Origin: Zoogloea sp.
GTDB taxonomy: Bacteria; Pseudomonadota; Gammaproteobacteria; Burkholderiales; Rhodocyclaceae
Direction of reading: 5' to 3'
NCBI RefSeq assembly: GCF_017302315.1
Contig: NZ_JAFLDT010000017.1
Span: forward strand, 1-56,116
DNA length: 56,116 nucleotides
Shown: positions 19,874 through 30,287 of the stretch, in pieces
Layout: each line of letters begins with the position of its first letter
Position numbering within the stretch: position 1 is the first letter of the stretch
Program-made: the position numbers and the translations under genes
Notes under the pieces: model-generated
The model's database searches: none
The model's input: only the letters and a program-made list of their open reading frames with translations
Told to the model about the DNA's origin: nothing

Positions 19874-21244
19874 TCAGTGGCGGTGGGGAGCAACGGCCTT
19901 GGCGCGGGCCTGGGGATCCACCGGCAAGGGGTCGAGCTGGGCGACGGTCAGGGTCTCGTCGCGGAAATACTTGCGCGCCACCGCCTGCACCTCGGCAGCC
20001 GTCACGGCGCGGATGCGCTCCAGCATCAGGGCGTCGTCTTTCCAGGAATGGCCGACCATCTCGTCCATGCCGATTTCCATGGCCTGCCCCATCAACGAGT
20101 CACGCTTGTAAACCTGACCCGCCACCGCCTGGGCCTTGACCCGGCGCAGTTCGTCCTCGGACACCCCTTCGTTCTGGATGCGCACAATCTCGGCTTTCAG
20201 GGCCGCCTCCACATCGGCCGGCGTCCGGCCCGCAGCCGGCGCGCCATCGAGATAGAACAGGGACTCGCCGCGGGCCGTCCCGTCATAGCCGGCCCCCGCA
20301 GTCACGGCAATCCGGCTGCCGCGCACAATGTTCTTTGCCAGCCGGGCACCTTCGTAGCCGTCCAGCACGGCCGCCAGCACCTGCAAGGCGTAGAAGTCAC
20401 TGTCCGCCTTCACATCCCGCAGGCTGGGCACCCGCCAGGCCAGGGCTACATAGGGCAGCTCCGCCGGCGCCTTGACCACGGTGCGGCGGGAGCCGGTCTG
20501 CTCGGGCTCGATCAGGGGCTTGCGCACCGGCAGGGGCCGGGCCTTGACCCGCCCGTAGGTGGCCGCGGCCTCCTTGAAGACAGCCTGATGATCCACATCA
20601 CCCACCACCACCAGCGTGGCGTTGTTCGGCACGTACCAGCGCTGGTACCAATCGCGTGCGTCCTGGGCCGTCATGTTCTCCAGGTCGCTCATCCAGCCGA
20701 TGACCGGCCGGCGGTAAGGATGCGCCTGGAAGGCCGTGGCCATCAGCTGCTCAATCACCAGGGAGCGGGGCTTGTCATCCGTGCGCAGGCGGCGCTCCTC
20801 CTTGACTACCTCGATCTCCTTCCTGAACGAGGCTTCGGTGATCTGCAGGTGGGCCATGCGATCGGCCTCCAGGGCCATCATCCGGCCGAGGGCCTCCCGG
20901 GGCACCTGCTGGAAGTACGCGGTGTAATCGTGGCTGGTGAAAGCGTTATCCCGCCCCCCTGCCGCAGCAACCTGCTTGTTGAACTCCCCCGGGCCGAGCT
21001 TCTTCGTACCCTTGAACATCATGTGCTCAAGGAGGTGGGCAACCCCCGAGGTGCCATCCACCTCATCCATCGCCCCCACCCGATACCACACCATATGCAC
21101 CACGGACGGTGCCCGGCGATCTTCCTTGACGATGAGCTTCATCCCGTTGGGAAGCGCCGTCTCGAAGGGATTGGCCCACACCGGCCCGGCAAGGGCGGCG
21201 GCAAGGGCAAGGGCACTACGGGCGACCCTCAATCTGCGATTCAT
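19874..21244 (-). CDS. M16 zinc peptidase, catalytic subunit
   Basis: 456 residues with signal peptide ending VWA. Zinc motif HLLEH at 70-74 with a downstream EVVKEERR supplying the third ligand; a C-terminal inactive half completes the clam-shell. Start chosen at ATG 21244 (AAGAG suitably placed); ATG 21247 and a further in-frame ATG at 21262 are alternatives. Proteases of this class degrade small peptides in the periplasm; the substrate here is unknown. Divergent from ftsY. Confidence 0.92.
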   Translation of the reverse strand: MNRRLRVARSALALAAALAGPVWANPFETALPNGMKLIVKEDRRAPSVVHMVWYRVGAMDEVDGTSGVAHLLEHMMFKGTKKLGPGEFNKQVAAAGGRDNAFTSHDYTAYFQQVPREALGRMMALEADRMAHLQITEASFRKEIEVVKEERRLRTDDKPRSLVIEQLMATAFQAHPYRRPVIGWMSDLENMTAQDARDWYQRWYVPNNATLVVVGDVDHQAVFKEAAATYGRVKARPLPVRKPLIEPEQTGSRRTVVKAPAELPYVALAWRVPSLRDVKADSDFYALQVLAAVLDGYEGARLAKNIVRGSRIAVTAGAGYDGTARGESLFYLDGAPAAGRTPADVEAALKAEIVRIQNEGVSEDELRRVKAQAVAGQVYKRDSLMGQAMEIGMDEMVGHSWKDDALMLERIRAVTAAEVQAVARKYFRDETLTVAQLDPLPVDPQARAKAVAPHRH

Positions 21245-21406
21245 CATAGGCTCTTGAAGCATCTGGTAAAATTCGAAAACGGTGGCCGCAGGCCGGCGTG
21301 TGGCGCGGCATCATAGCGGCATTCCGGCGGCTCGGCCAACCGGGCAAAGCGGGGGTATTCCCCCCCGGCCTCGTCCCGATCGACCCACTTTCAGACTCAC
21401 CACTCC

Positions 21407-22513
21407 ATGTTTGGTTTCCTCAAGAAAGCCCTGAAACCGGGCGATGCGCCCGCGCCAGAGCCCGAAGCCCCGGCAACCGCCCCAGTGCTCCCCGAGGCTG
21501 TTCCGGCGCAGGCCGCAGCGGCCCCGGCGCCTTTGCCCGTGGCCAGCCCCCCCGAGCCCGAAAAGAAACGCTCCTGGATGGACCGGCTGCGTGCCGGCCT
21601 TTCCCGCACCCGGGAGCAGATCGGCGGCGGTCTCGGCGGCCTGAGCAGCCTGTTCTCCCGTCGCAAGATCGACGAGGAGCTCCTCGAAGAGCTGGAAACC
21701 ACCTTGCTGATGGCCGACTGTGGTGTTGAAGCCACCCAGCATCTGCTCAAGGAACTGCGCCTGCGCTGGAAGCGCGACAAGCTGGAAACAGCCGACCAGC
21801 TCCAGGGTGCCCTGTCAGAAGGCCTGCTGAACATCCTGGCCCCCCTCGAACGGCCCCTCGAGATCAGCGGCCACAAGCCCTACATCATCATGATCGCGGG
21901 CATCAACGGCTCCGGCAAGACCACCTCCATCGGCAAGCTGGCCAAGCACTTCCAAAGCCAGGGCAAGAGCGTGCTGCTGGCCGCGGGTGACACCTTCCGC
22001 GCCGCCGCCCGTGAGCAGCTAATGACCTGGGGCGAACGCAACGGCGTGTCGGTGATCGCCCAGGAATCCGGCGACCCGGCCGCCGTGGTCTTCGACGCCA
22101 TCAGCGCCGCCCGCGCCCGCAACATCGACATCGTGCTGGCCGACACCGCCGGCCGTCTGCCCACCCAGCTACACCTGATGGAGGAGATCGCCAAGGTACG
22201 CCGGGTGATCCAGAAGGCCGAACCCAGCGGCCCCCACGAGGTGCTGCTGGTGCTCGACGCCAACATCGGCCAGAACGCCATCCAGCAGGTCAAGGCCTTC
22301 GATTCGGCCATCGGCGTCACCGGGCTGGTGCTCACCAAGCTCGACGGCACCGCCAAGGGCGGCGTGGTTGCCGCCATTGCCCGCCAATGCCCCAAGCCCC
22401 TGCGCTTCATCGGTGTCGGCGAACAGATCGACGATCTGCAAGTGTTCCGCGCCAGGGAGTTCGTGGATGCCCTGTTCACCCCGATCGGCGGGAGCACCGA
22501 CACCCCGGGCTGA
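21407..22513 (+). CDS. ftsY: Signal recognition particle receptor FtsY
   Basis: SRP receptor GTPase at the cytoplasmic membrane. 368 residues: Pro/Ala/Glu-rich A domain 1-55, helical N domain about 60-150, G domain with GINGSGKTT, the DTFRAAAREQL element, DTAGRLPT and TKLDGTAKGG, and a final GVGEQIDDLQVF. The usual synteny rsmD-M16-ftsY is kept. No ftsE/ftsX follow. Confidence 0.97.
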   Translation: MFGFLKKALKPGDAPAPEPEAPATAPVLPEAVPAQAAAAPAPLPVASPPEPEKKRSWMDRLRAGLSRTREQIGGGLGGLSSLFSRRKIDEELLEELETTLLMADCGVEATQHLLKELRLRWKRDKLETADQLQGALSEGLLNILAPLERPLEISGHKPYIIMIAGINGSGKTTSIGKLAKHFQSQGKSVLLAAGDTFRAAAREQLMTWGERNGVSVIAQESGDPAAVVFDAISAARARNIDIVLADTAGRLPTQLHLMEEIAKVRRVIQKAEPSGPHEVLLVLDANIGQNAIQQVKAFDSAIGVTGLVLTKLDGTAKGGVVAAIARQCPKPLRFIGVGEQIDDLQVFRAREFVDALFTPIGGSTDTPG

Positions 22514-22527
22514 AGCCTGCCCAACCC

Positions 22528-22550
22528 GCCGCGGGGCAATGTCCCGCGGC
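22528..22550 (+). terminator. Hairpin after ftsY, no T-tract
   Basis: GCCGCGGG / CCCGCGGC, 8-bp perfect stem with a 7-base loop, 14 bases past the ftsY stop. Lacks a T-run, so termination would need Rho or be weak. Confidence 0.45.
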
Positions 22551-22673
22551 ACCATACCCTTCCCGGGCATCCCATCCGGGCGTGCATCACCCCCCCCCAT
22601 TCGCTTATGCTTGCGCAATGAAGGGGCGACACAGCTTTCAATGCATCCCGCCTCCTCACCAGGAGCGTCGTGG

Positions 22674-23176
22674 ATGTCATCCCCAGTCAGCCCCCCACCC
22701 CCCGCATCGACAACAACCCGGTCGCTTCCTCCCGCCCGCTGGCTGCGCATCGGCCTCCTGCTCTTTGCCGCCCTGACCCTGGCCCTCGGCCTGCAGGCCC
22801 TGCTGCTGGTCCACAAGGAGGGCGAGCTGCTCAGCGCCCTCACCGCCTCGCGGATCGGCATCGCCGCCGATGAAGTCAACGCCACCTTCCGCCGCGGGGC
22901 GACCAACGGCCTGACCCTTGCCGAGTCCCGGGGAATCGGGCGGATGCTGCCCCGCCCCACCTCAGCCTGCGCCTGACCGGCCCCCGGGTGAACCTTGCCG
23001 GCATCGAACGCACGCTTGATCCGGACAACCCCGAGCGGCTGCACTGCGTTGCCCATTGCCTGATCCGTGGCGAACTGGAAACCAGCCTGACCCTCGGGGA
23101 GCCCGATCCCCAGGGGCGCATCAGCAAAGTGGACGTGGCGCTACACCTGCCATCCCGGCCGCCATCCGGCGGCTGA
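22674..23176 (+). pseudogene. Probable frameshifted membrane sensor-like protein
   Basis: ATG 22674 with GGAG eight bases upstream opens a 100-codon frame (stop at 22976): a Pro-rich start, a transmembrane helix RIGLLLFAALTLALGLQALL and then HKEGELLSALTASRIGIAADE, which looks like the outer part of a sensor. A second coding-like stretch in another frame, readable from about 22940 to the stop at 23176 (LSLRLTGPRVNLAGIERTL...), continues without its own ribosome site. A single shift near 22930-22960 would join them into about 165 residues. It may instead be a short intact gene plus a leftover. I do not recognise a family for the second part. Confidence 0.4.
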
Positions 23177-23197
23177 GCGCCACGCCGCCCGAAAAGC

Positions 23198-23241
23198 AAA
23201 ACGGCGGATGTTGCGAATCACATCGCAACATCCGCCGTTTT
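23198..23241. terminator. 19-bp perfect hairpin, bidirectional terminator
   Basis: AAAACGGCGGATGTTGCGA pairs exactly with its complement at 23223-23241 around a 6-base loop; A- and T-runs at both ends give a T-tract in each direction. It ends the wecB transcript (minus) and the broken sensor gene (plus). Confidence 0.85.
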
Positions 23242-23260
23242 CACCCGTACGGGGTAATCG

Positions 23261-24367
23261 TCAGGCCAGCAGGCGGTCCAGGTCGGCCACAATGCGCTCG
23301 GCGGCCTTTCCGTCCCACAGGGTGGGGCGGCGCCCCTGCTTGCCCTGACCGGCCAGCACCTTGGCGGCCTCCTCAAGGATGCGGGCAGGATCGGTCCCCA
23401 CCAGCACGTTGCTGCCTTCATCGATGGTCACCGGGCGCTCGGTGTTCTCACGCAGGGTCAGGCAGGGAACACCGAGGGCGGTGGTCTCCTCCTGCAGGCC
23501 GCCGCTGTCGGTCATGATCAGGGCTGCATCCTTCCACAGGTTGAGGAACTCCATGTAGGACTGGGGCTTGGTCAGCACCACGTTGGGGCCCAGGTCGAGG
23601 CCGAACTTTTCGAGGTTGCCGCGGGTACGCGGATGCACCGGGAAGATCAGCGGCAAGTCGGCGGCGATCTGCTTGAGAGCGCCGGCAATACCGCGCAGAT
23701 TGGCTTCGTCGTCCACGTTGGAGGGGCGATGCAGGGTGACCACGCCATACCTGGGGTACTGGGCCTTGATGGCCTGCGTCTCCATGCCGGCCTTGTCGGA
23801 GGCGTCGAGTTTGTCGCGCTGGAACAGCAGGTTGTCCACCATCACGTGTCCCACGTGAAAGACCACGTCCTGGCCCTTGCCTTCACGCAGCAGGTTATCC
23901 ACGCCCGCCGGCTCGGTACAGAAGAACCAGTCGGAGATGCTGTCGGTGACGAGGCGGTTGATCTCCTCGGGCATGCGCATGTCGCCGCTGCGCAGGCCAG
24001 CTTCCACGTGGGCCACCGGAATGTCGAGCTTCTTGGCGTCGATGGAGCAGGCCAGGGTGGAGTTCACATCGCCGACCACCAGCACACAGTCGGGGCGGGC
24101 CTTCTGGCAGATCTCCTCGAAGGCCACCATGATCTTGGCGGTCTGGGTGGCGTGGCTGCCGCCACCGGCTTCCAGGTGGTAATCGGGCTTGGGAATGCCC
24201 AACTCATCGAAGAAGACATCGCTCATTTCCCGGTCGTAGTGCTGGCCGGTATGGATGATGCGGAAGTCGAAGCGATCAGCCCGCGCCTGCAGGGCTCGCA
24301 CGATCGGCGCGATCTTCATGAAATTGGGACGCGCGCCGGCGACGAGGTAGATGAGGGAACGGGACAT
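23261..24367 (-). CDS. wecB: UDP-N-acetylglucosamine 2-epimerase (non-hydrolysing)
   Basis: Interconverts UDP-GlcNAc and UDP-ManNAc for surface polysaccharides. 368 residues. VAGARPNFMKIAP at the N-terminus, HTGQHYDREMSDVFF, the HRPSNVD segment and TDSGGLQEE near 280 are typical. ATG 24367 has GGAG six bases upstream; an in-frame GTG four codons earlier lacks one. It lies downstream of rfbC but after a 222-bp gap with its own possible promoter. Confidence 0.94.
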   Translation of the reverse strand: MSRSLIYLVAGARPNFMKIAPIVRALQARADRFDFRIIHTGQHYDREMSDVFFDELGIPKPDYHLEAGGGSHATQTAKIMVAFEEICQKARPDCVLVVGDVNSTLACSIDAKKLDIPVAHVEAGLRSGDMRMPEEINRLVTDSISDWFFCTEPAGVDNLLREGKGQDVVFHVGHVMVDNLLFQRDKLDASDKAGMETQAIKAQYPRYGVVTLHRPSNVDDEANLRGIAGALKQIAADLPLIFPVHPRTRGNLEKFGLDLGPNVVLTKPQSYMEFLNLWKDAALIMTDSGGLQEETTALGVPCLTLRENTERPVTIDEGSNVLVGTDPARILEEAAKVLAGQGKQGRRPTLWDGKAAERIVADLDRLLA

Positions 24368-24389
24368 GCAGGACTCCACGGGCGGAATG

Positions 24390-24408
24390 TCAGGCGCGCA
24401 TTATTGCG
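24390..24408. repeat. Small inverted repeat upstream of wecB
   Basis: CGCGCA-TTAT-TGCGCG, 6-bp arms, about 25-40 bp before the wecB start in the 222-bp spacer. The remaining spacer to rfbC (24409-24589) holds no gene that I can support. Role unknown; could be an operator or a weak hairpin. Confidence 0.3.
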
Positions 24409-24589
24409 CGGGGGATGCTGGGCTCACAAAGAAATAATTGTCAGACGCATGCCAATGGCAGCAAACCGAGCCCGTGAAGAAATCGTGGCGAGCGGACGGG
24501 GTCCGCTGCCCGACACACCACCGGACCCGGCCCCCAGTGCCGCGTCACAGGGATGAAAGAGGGGGCACAGCCGATTTGCTGACGCTCAA

Positions 24590-25135
24590 TCAGGGAAAGG
24601 TCTCGCATTCTCCCAAGGGCTTGCCAGCCACATCCTTGGCCGACAGCAGGGGGGCTCCGTCGAGGGGCCAGACCACGCCCACATCGGGGTCGTTCCAGGC
24701 CAGGCTGCGCTCGTGCTCGGGCGCGTAGTAGTCGGTGGTCTTGTACAGGAAATCGGCGCTGTCGCTGGTCACCAGGAAACCATGCGCAAAGCCCGGCGGG
24801 ATCCAGAACTGGCGGTTGTTCTCCTCGCTCAGGGTCACGCCCACCCACCGGCCGAAGGTCGGTGAGCTGCGGCGAAGGTCCACGGCCACGTCGAAGACGC
24901 TGCCGCGCACCACCCGCACCAGCTTTCCCTGGGCCTGCTGGATCTGATAGTGCAGGCCGCGCAGCACCCCCTTGGCGGAGCGGGAGTGGTTGTCCTGCAC
25001 GAAATCCACGTTCAGCCCGGTGGCTTCGTGAAAGCTCCGGGCATTGAAGCTCTCCATGAAGAAACCCCGGGCGTCACCGAAGACCTTGGGCTCGAGGATC
25101 AGCAGGTCGGGGATGGCGGTTTCAATCACCTTCAT
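24590..25135 (-). CDS. rfbC: dTDP-4-dehydrorhamnose 3,5-epimerase
   Basis: Third step of dTDP-L-rhamnose synthesis. 181 residues. Cupin fold with DARGFFMESFN, the catalytic RGLHYQ (His near 62) and FWIPPGFAHGFLV. Its ATG overlaps the rfbA stop by one base (TGATG). Last of the rfbBDAC run. Confidence 0.96.
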   Translation of the reverse strand: MKVIETAIPDLLILEPKVFGDARGFFMESFNARSFHEATGLNVDFVQDNHSRSAKGVLRGLHYQIQQAQGKLVRVVRGSVFDVAVDLRRSSPTFGRWVGVTLSEENNRQFWIPPGFAHGFLVTSDSADFLYKTTDYYAPEHERSLAWNDPDVGVVWPLDGAPLLSAKDVAGKPLGECETFP

Positions 25136-26019
25136 CAGAACACCTTTTCCTGGAGGAGGCGCACGAGGTATTGCCCATAACCGTTCTTGGCCAGGGGAGC
25201 GGCGAGCTTTTGCAGCTGTTCGGCATCGATCCAGCCGGCGCGCCAGGCGATCTCCTCGGGGCAGGCGATCTTGAGGCCCTGGCGCTTCTCGATGGTCTGG
25301 ATGAACAGGCCGGCTTCGAGGAGGCTTTCATGGGTGCCGGTGTCGAGCCAGGCGTGGCCGCGGCCCATCACCTGCACATCGAGCGCGCCCCATTCGAGGT
25401 ATTGGCGATTGACGTCGGTGATCTCCAGCTCGCCCCGCGGGCCGGGCTTGAGGTCGCGGGCAATGTCCACCACCCGGTTGTCGTAGAAGTAGAGGCCGGT
25501 CACGGCGTAGCGGCTTTTGGGGGCCTTGGGCTTCTCTTCGAGGCTGATGGCCCGGCCGGCGGCGTCGAACTCGACCACGCCATAGCGCTCGGGGTCATGC
25601 ACCGGGTAGGCGAAGACGGTGGCGCCGTCGGTCTGCTTGGTGGCCTCCCGCAGGCCGCTGGCGAAGTCGTGGCCGTAGAATAGGTTGTCGCCCAGCACCA
25701 GCGCGCTCGGGCCGCTGCCGACAAAGTCGGCGCCGATCACGAAGGCCTGGGCCAGGCCGTCGGGGCTGGGCTGCACGGCGTATTGCAGGTTGAGGCCCCA
25801 CTGGGCGCCGTCGCCGAGCAGTTGCTGGAAGCGCGGGGTGTCCTGGGGGGTGGAGATGATGAGGATGTCGCGGATGCCCGCCAGCATCAGGGTGCTGAGG
25901 GGGTAGTAGATCATCGGCTTGTCGTACACCGGGATGAGCTGCTTGGAGACGGCCAGGGTGGCCGGGTGCAGCCGGGTGCCGGAGCCGCCGGCGAGGATGA
26001 TGCCTTTGCGTTGGGTCAT
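25135..26019 (-). CDS. rfbA: Glucose-1-phosphate thymidylyltransferase
   Basis: Makes dTDP-glucose from glucose 1-phosphate and dTTP. 294 residues from ATG 26019, giving the family start [19 protein letters not shown]. An ATG four codons upstream (26031) directly follows the rfbD stop and may be the real coupled start; ribosome sites are weak for both. Conserved [19 protein letters not shown] and EEKPK are present. Confidence 0.96.
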   Translation of the reverse strand: MTQRKGIILAGGSGTRLHPATLAVSKQLIPVYDKPMIYYPLSTLMLAGIRDILIISTPQDTPRFQQLLGDGAQWGLNLQYAVQPSPDGLAQAFVIGADFVGSGPSALVLGDNLFYGHDFASGLREATKQTDGATVFAYPVHDPERYGVVEFDAAGRAISLEEKPKAPKSRYAVTGLYFYDNRVVDIARDLKPGPRGELEITDVNRQYLEWGALDVQVMGRGHAWLDTGTHESLLEAGLFIQTIEKRQGLKIACPEEIAWRAGWIDAEQLQKLAAPLAKNGYGQYLVRLLQEKVF

Positions 26020-26031
26020 GGGGAGGTCCAT

Positions 26032-26925
26032 TTACAGAATTTCGGTGAGCATGCGGTCGACGCCCTGCTGCCAGGCCGGCAGGCTGAGCCCGAAGGCCTG
26101 CCGGAGCTTGCGGGTGTCGAGCCGGGAGTTGGCCGGGCGGGCCGCGGGCGTCGGGAAGGCGCTGGTGGGCACCGGGAGGATGGCCTCCGGGGCGACCTTG
26201 ACGGGGCGGCCTTGGGCCCGAGCGAACTCGATGACGTGGCGGGCGTAGGCGTACCAGGTGGTTTCACCACCGGCTACCAGGTGGTAGGTGCCGGCCAGGG
26301 CGGCGTCGGCCAGGGTCATGCGGGCCGCGTGGGCGGTGACGTCGGCCAGCAGGTCGGCTCCGGTGGGGGCGCCGTGCTGGTCGTTGATGATGGTCAGCCG
26401 GTCGCGCTCGGCGGCAAGCTTGAGCATGGTCTTGGCGAAGTTGCCGCCGCGGGCGGCATACACCCAGCTGGTGCGGAAGATGAGGTGGCGGGCGCCGCTC
26501 CGGCGGATGAGCTCTTCGCCTTCGAGCTTGGTGCGGCCATACACGGACAGGGGGCCGGTGGGGGCCGCTTCGTCCCGGGACGTTTCACCGCTGCCATCGA
26601 AGACGTAGTCGGTGGAGTAGTGCACCAGCAGGGCGCCCAGGGTGGCGGCTTCACGGGCGAGGACACCGGGGGCCAGGGCGTTGAGGGCGCGGGCGAAGTC
26701 GGGCTCGCTCTCGGCCTTGTCCACGGCGGTGTGGGCGGCGGCATTGACGATGAGATCGGGCGCTACCGCACGCACGGTGGCGGCGAGGCTCTCAGGGTCG
26801 GCAAAGTTGCCGGAGAGGCCCGGGGCGCCGTCATGATCAAGGGCGATGAGCTCACCGAGCGGGGCGAGGCTGCGCTGCAGCTCCCAGCCCACCTGGCCGT
26901 TCTTGCCGAAGAGGAGGATCTTCAT
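26032..26925 (-). CDS. rfbD: dTDP-4-dehydrorhamnose reductase
   Basis: Final, NAD(P)H-dependent step to dTDP-L-rhamnose. 297 residues. Rossmann start MKILLFGKNGQVGWEL, catalytic YGRTKLEGE (YxxxK) and STDYVFDG. ATG 26925 has AAGGA eight bases upstream; the frame is open further upstream as a shadow inside rfbB. Gap of 11 bp to rfbB. Confidence 0.96.
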   Translation of the reverse strand: MKILLFGKNGQVGWELQRSLAPLGELIALDHDGAPGLSGNFADPESLAATVRAVAPDLIVNAAAHTAVDKAESEPDFARALNALAPGVLAREAATLGALLVHYSTDYVFDGSGETSRDEAAPTGPLSVYGRTKLEGEELIRRSGARHLIFRTSWVYAARGGNFAKTMLKLAAERDRLTIINDQHGAPTGADLLADVTAHAARMTLADAALAGTYHLVAGGETTWYAYARHVIEFARAQGRPVKVAPEAILPVPTSAFPTPAARPANSRLDTRKLRQAFGLSLPAWQQGVDRMLTEIL

Positions 26926-26936
26926 GGTGGGCGTCC

Positions 26937-27998
<1,062 letters not shown>

Positions 27999-28032
27999 GG
28001 GAGGTCCTCAGGGTTTCACGGAGATGCGCCAC

Positions 28033-28080
28033 CCGGAGGCGACGCCGGAAGCGGCCGGACTCGAACCGGGGCGCCTCCGG
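28033..28080. repeat. Inverted repeat in the rfbB leader
   Basis: CCGGAGGCG (28033-28041) and CGCCTCCGG (28072-28080) pair perfectly over 9 bp around a 30-base loop that itself is GC-rich. It lies between the rfbB start and its candidate -10, so it would be in the mRNA leader and might affect rfb expression. Confidence 0.35.
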
Positions 28081-28237
28081 AAAGCGCGCCGATTATGACA
28101 CCGCTGGATGATGAAGTCTGCGCACTGCGCCACCATCCGATGCAAGGGTCAAACTGCCGGCCCCGCTGCCGTTAAGCCAGTAGAAGGCCGGCCTCACCAC
28201 TCGGAAGGGGCACCGGCACACGGGAGACGGCAGGACC

Positions 28238-30184
28238 ATGCAGTTTGTTGCCAGGTTACTCACGCAGACACTGACAGCGGCCATCGCCACACCGACTCTG
28301 GTCGCCCTGGTGTTTGCGAGTGTGCTCGGCGTGATGGTCGTGGATCGCCTGGAGCAGGCCCGCGGTCAGTCCATTCGCAGCGCATTCGCCCAGGACACGG
28401 GGGAAATCACCCTGCGCATCGAAGAGCGCCTGAGAACCTACAGGCAGGTGCTGAAGGGGGCTCACGCCCTCTTCCAGGCATCGGAGACGGTTTCCCGAGA
28501 TGAATGGCGGCGCTACGTGGCGGCCCTGAATCTGCCCGCGGAATATCCGGGCATCCAGGGCGTCGGTTTTGCGGCGCATATACCCGCCGACCAGCTGGCC
28601 CGCCATGAGCGCGCCATGCGTGCGGAGGGCTTTCCCGACTACCGGGTCAGCCCGCCCGGTTCGCGCGACGAATACAGCGCGATCATCTATCTTGAGCCCT
28701 TCGACTGGCGCAACCAGCGCGCCTTTGGCTACGACATGCTGTCCGAACCGGTACGTCGGCAGGCGATGACCCAGGCACTGCACTCAGGCTTGCCGGCCCT
28801 GTCAGGCAAGGTGCGGCTGGTCCAGGAGACCGCCATCGACCCCCAGGCGGGTGTGCTGCTTTACATGCCGCTGTTCCGTCGCGGAGCAGACCTGGGAAGC
28901 CCGGCACGCCGGGAGCACGCCTTGCTTGGCTGGGTCTATGGCCCCTTCCGCATGAACGACCTTGTCGCAGGCGCGCTTGCCGAAACCGGGCCGCGCATCC
29001 GCCTGCGCATCCATGACGGCCATGACACCACACCCGCGACCCTGCTCTTCGACAGCCACCCGGACGGGGACAACACCCCGGACCTGAGCGACAGGAAGCT
29101 CCTCGAACTCGACGGCCGAGTATGGACCCTGGTCTTTGAGGACTCCCCGGGGCCCGGCGCACGTCCAACGGCCCACTGGCTGGAGACCGGGGCCGTAGTG
29201 CTCATCTGCAGTCTGCTCGTCCTGCTGACCGCCGCCGCGGCCGCGGCGCGCTCCCGGGCCCACGCACTCGACCGGATCAGTTCGTCCCTGCGCAGCAGTG
29301 AGGCACGCTACAGCACCCTGGTGAATCTGTCCCGGGACGGTATCGCTGCGCTCGACGCCAAGCTCAATTTTTCCTTCGTCAACCCACGGCTGGCCCGCCT
29401 GCTCGGCTACCCGGAAGACAGCCTGATCGGCACGCCCTTCAGCAAGCTGTGGCCGCCCGGCGAGCCCGCCGTTCGCAACCGCCTCCTCACCCGCCTGCAG
29501 CGTGGCGAGCCCTCCAGCTACGAGCAGGATCTGCTCACCGCTGACGGACGCACCCTGACGGCCATCGTCACCGATGCGCCCCAGCGGGACAAGGACGGCG
29601 GCCTGCAAGGCGTCATTCTCAGCGTCACGGACATCTCCGAGCGCAAGGCGTCGGAAGAGCGCATCCGTTACCTTGCCACCCACGACTCCCTGACCGGACT
29701 GTCCAACCGCGCCAGCTTCCTCGAGCAGATGAATACCAGCCTGCTGATGGCGCGTCGGCAGCACAGCCGCTTCGCGCTGCTCTACCTGGATCTGGACCAC
29801 TTCAAGGAGATCAATGACAGCCTCGGCCATGCCGCCGGCGACGCGCTGCTCATTGAAACAGCCCAGCGCCTGCGCCACTGCCTGCGCGCCAGCGACCTGC
29901 TTGCCCGCCAGGGCGGTGATGAGTTCATGGCCCTGCTCCACGACATGGCCGGCATGAACGAAGCCCTTGCCGTTGCCGAGAAGATCCGTCGGGCGGTCGG
30001 CGCCCCGATCGTCCTGGAAGGTCATGAAGCCCTGGTCTCGGTCAGCATAGGCGTCGCCCTCTATCCGGACCATGGCACCGACCTCGACAGCCTCACACGG
30101 CGCGCCGACGCGGCCATGTACCGCAACAAGTCTTCCGGCCGCACGGGCGACGGCAGCGCCGTCACCCGGCCGGCAGGACAATGA
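28238..30184 (+). CDS. CHASE-PAS-GGDEF diguanylate cyclase
   Basis: Membrane-bound cyclic-di-GMP synthase, 648 residues. TM1 about 12-35; periplasmic CHASE domain about 60-290 (YPGIQGVGFAAHIP); TM2 about 312-332; PAS about 350-475; GGDEF about 485-640. The active-site motif GGDEF is intact at 559-563 and the allosteric RxxD site is present (RASD 550-553, five residues before). No EAL domain. Likely an active, feedback-inhibited cyclase responding to an outside ligand. Its context next to rhamnose genes hints at biofilm control, which is inference. Confidence 0.93.
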   Translation: MQFVARLLTQTLTAAIATPTLVALVFASVLGVMVVDRLEQARGQSIRSAFAQDTGEITLRIEERLRTYRQVLKGAHALFQASETVSRDEWRRYVAALNLPAEYPGIQGVGFAAHIPADQLARHERAMRAEGFPDYRVSPPGSRDEYSAIIYLEPFDWRNQRAFGYDMLSEPVRRQAMTQALHSGLPALSGKVRLVQETAIDPQAGVLLYMPLFRRGADLGSPARREHALLGWVYGPFRMNDLVAGALAETGPRIRLRIHDGHDTTPATLLFDSHPDGDNTPDLSDRKLLELDGRVWTLVFEDSPGPGARPTAHWLETGAVVLICSLLVLLTAAAAAARSRAHALDRISSSLRSSEARYSTLVNLSRDGIAALDAKLNFSFVNPRLARLLGYPEDSLIGTPFSKLWPPGEPAVRNRLLTRLQRGEPSSYEQDLLTADGRTLTAIVTDAPQRDKDGGLQGVILSVTDISERKASEERIRYLATHDSLTGLSNRASFLEQMNTSLLMARRQHSRFALLYLDLDHFKEINDSLGHAAGDALLIETAQRLRHCLRASDLLARQGGDEFMALLHDMAGMNEALAVAEKIRRAVGAPIVLEGHEALVSVSIGVALYPDHGTDLDSLTRRADAAMYRNKSSGRTGDGSAVTRPAGQ

Positions 30185-30231
30185 TGGGGAGACGCCGGAG
30201 CAGCCCGGATGTCATCACGAGGCCTGGCCCC

Positions 30232-30241
30232 TTGTTAGAAT
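30232..30241 (+). promoter_or_regulatory. Extended -10 promoter of pyk
   Basis: TTGTTAGAAT: a TGn element joined to TAGAAT (30236-30241), about 47 bp before the pyk start. No good -35 at 17-18 bp. The same arrangement precedes fba. Confidence 0.45.
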
Positions 30242-30287
30242 CTCGACCGAGAACAGGCCCTGAAGGCCACTACAACCTGGAGACCCC

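Noticed and set aside
28050-28080. tRNA T-arm-like sequence (GGTTCGAGTCCGG on the minus strand)
   Set aside because: No acceptor, D or anticodon arms around it and no CCA; likely chance, though it could be a relic.
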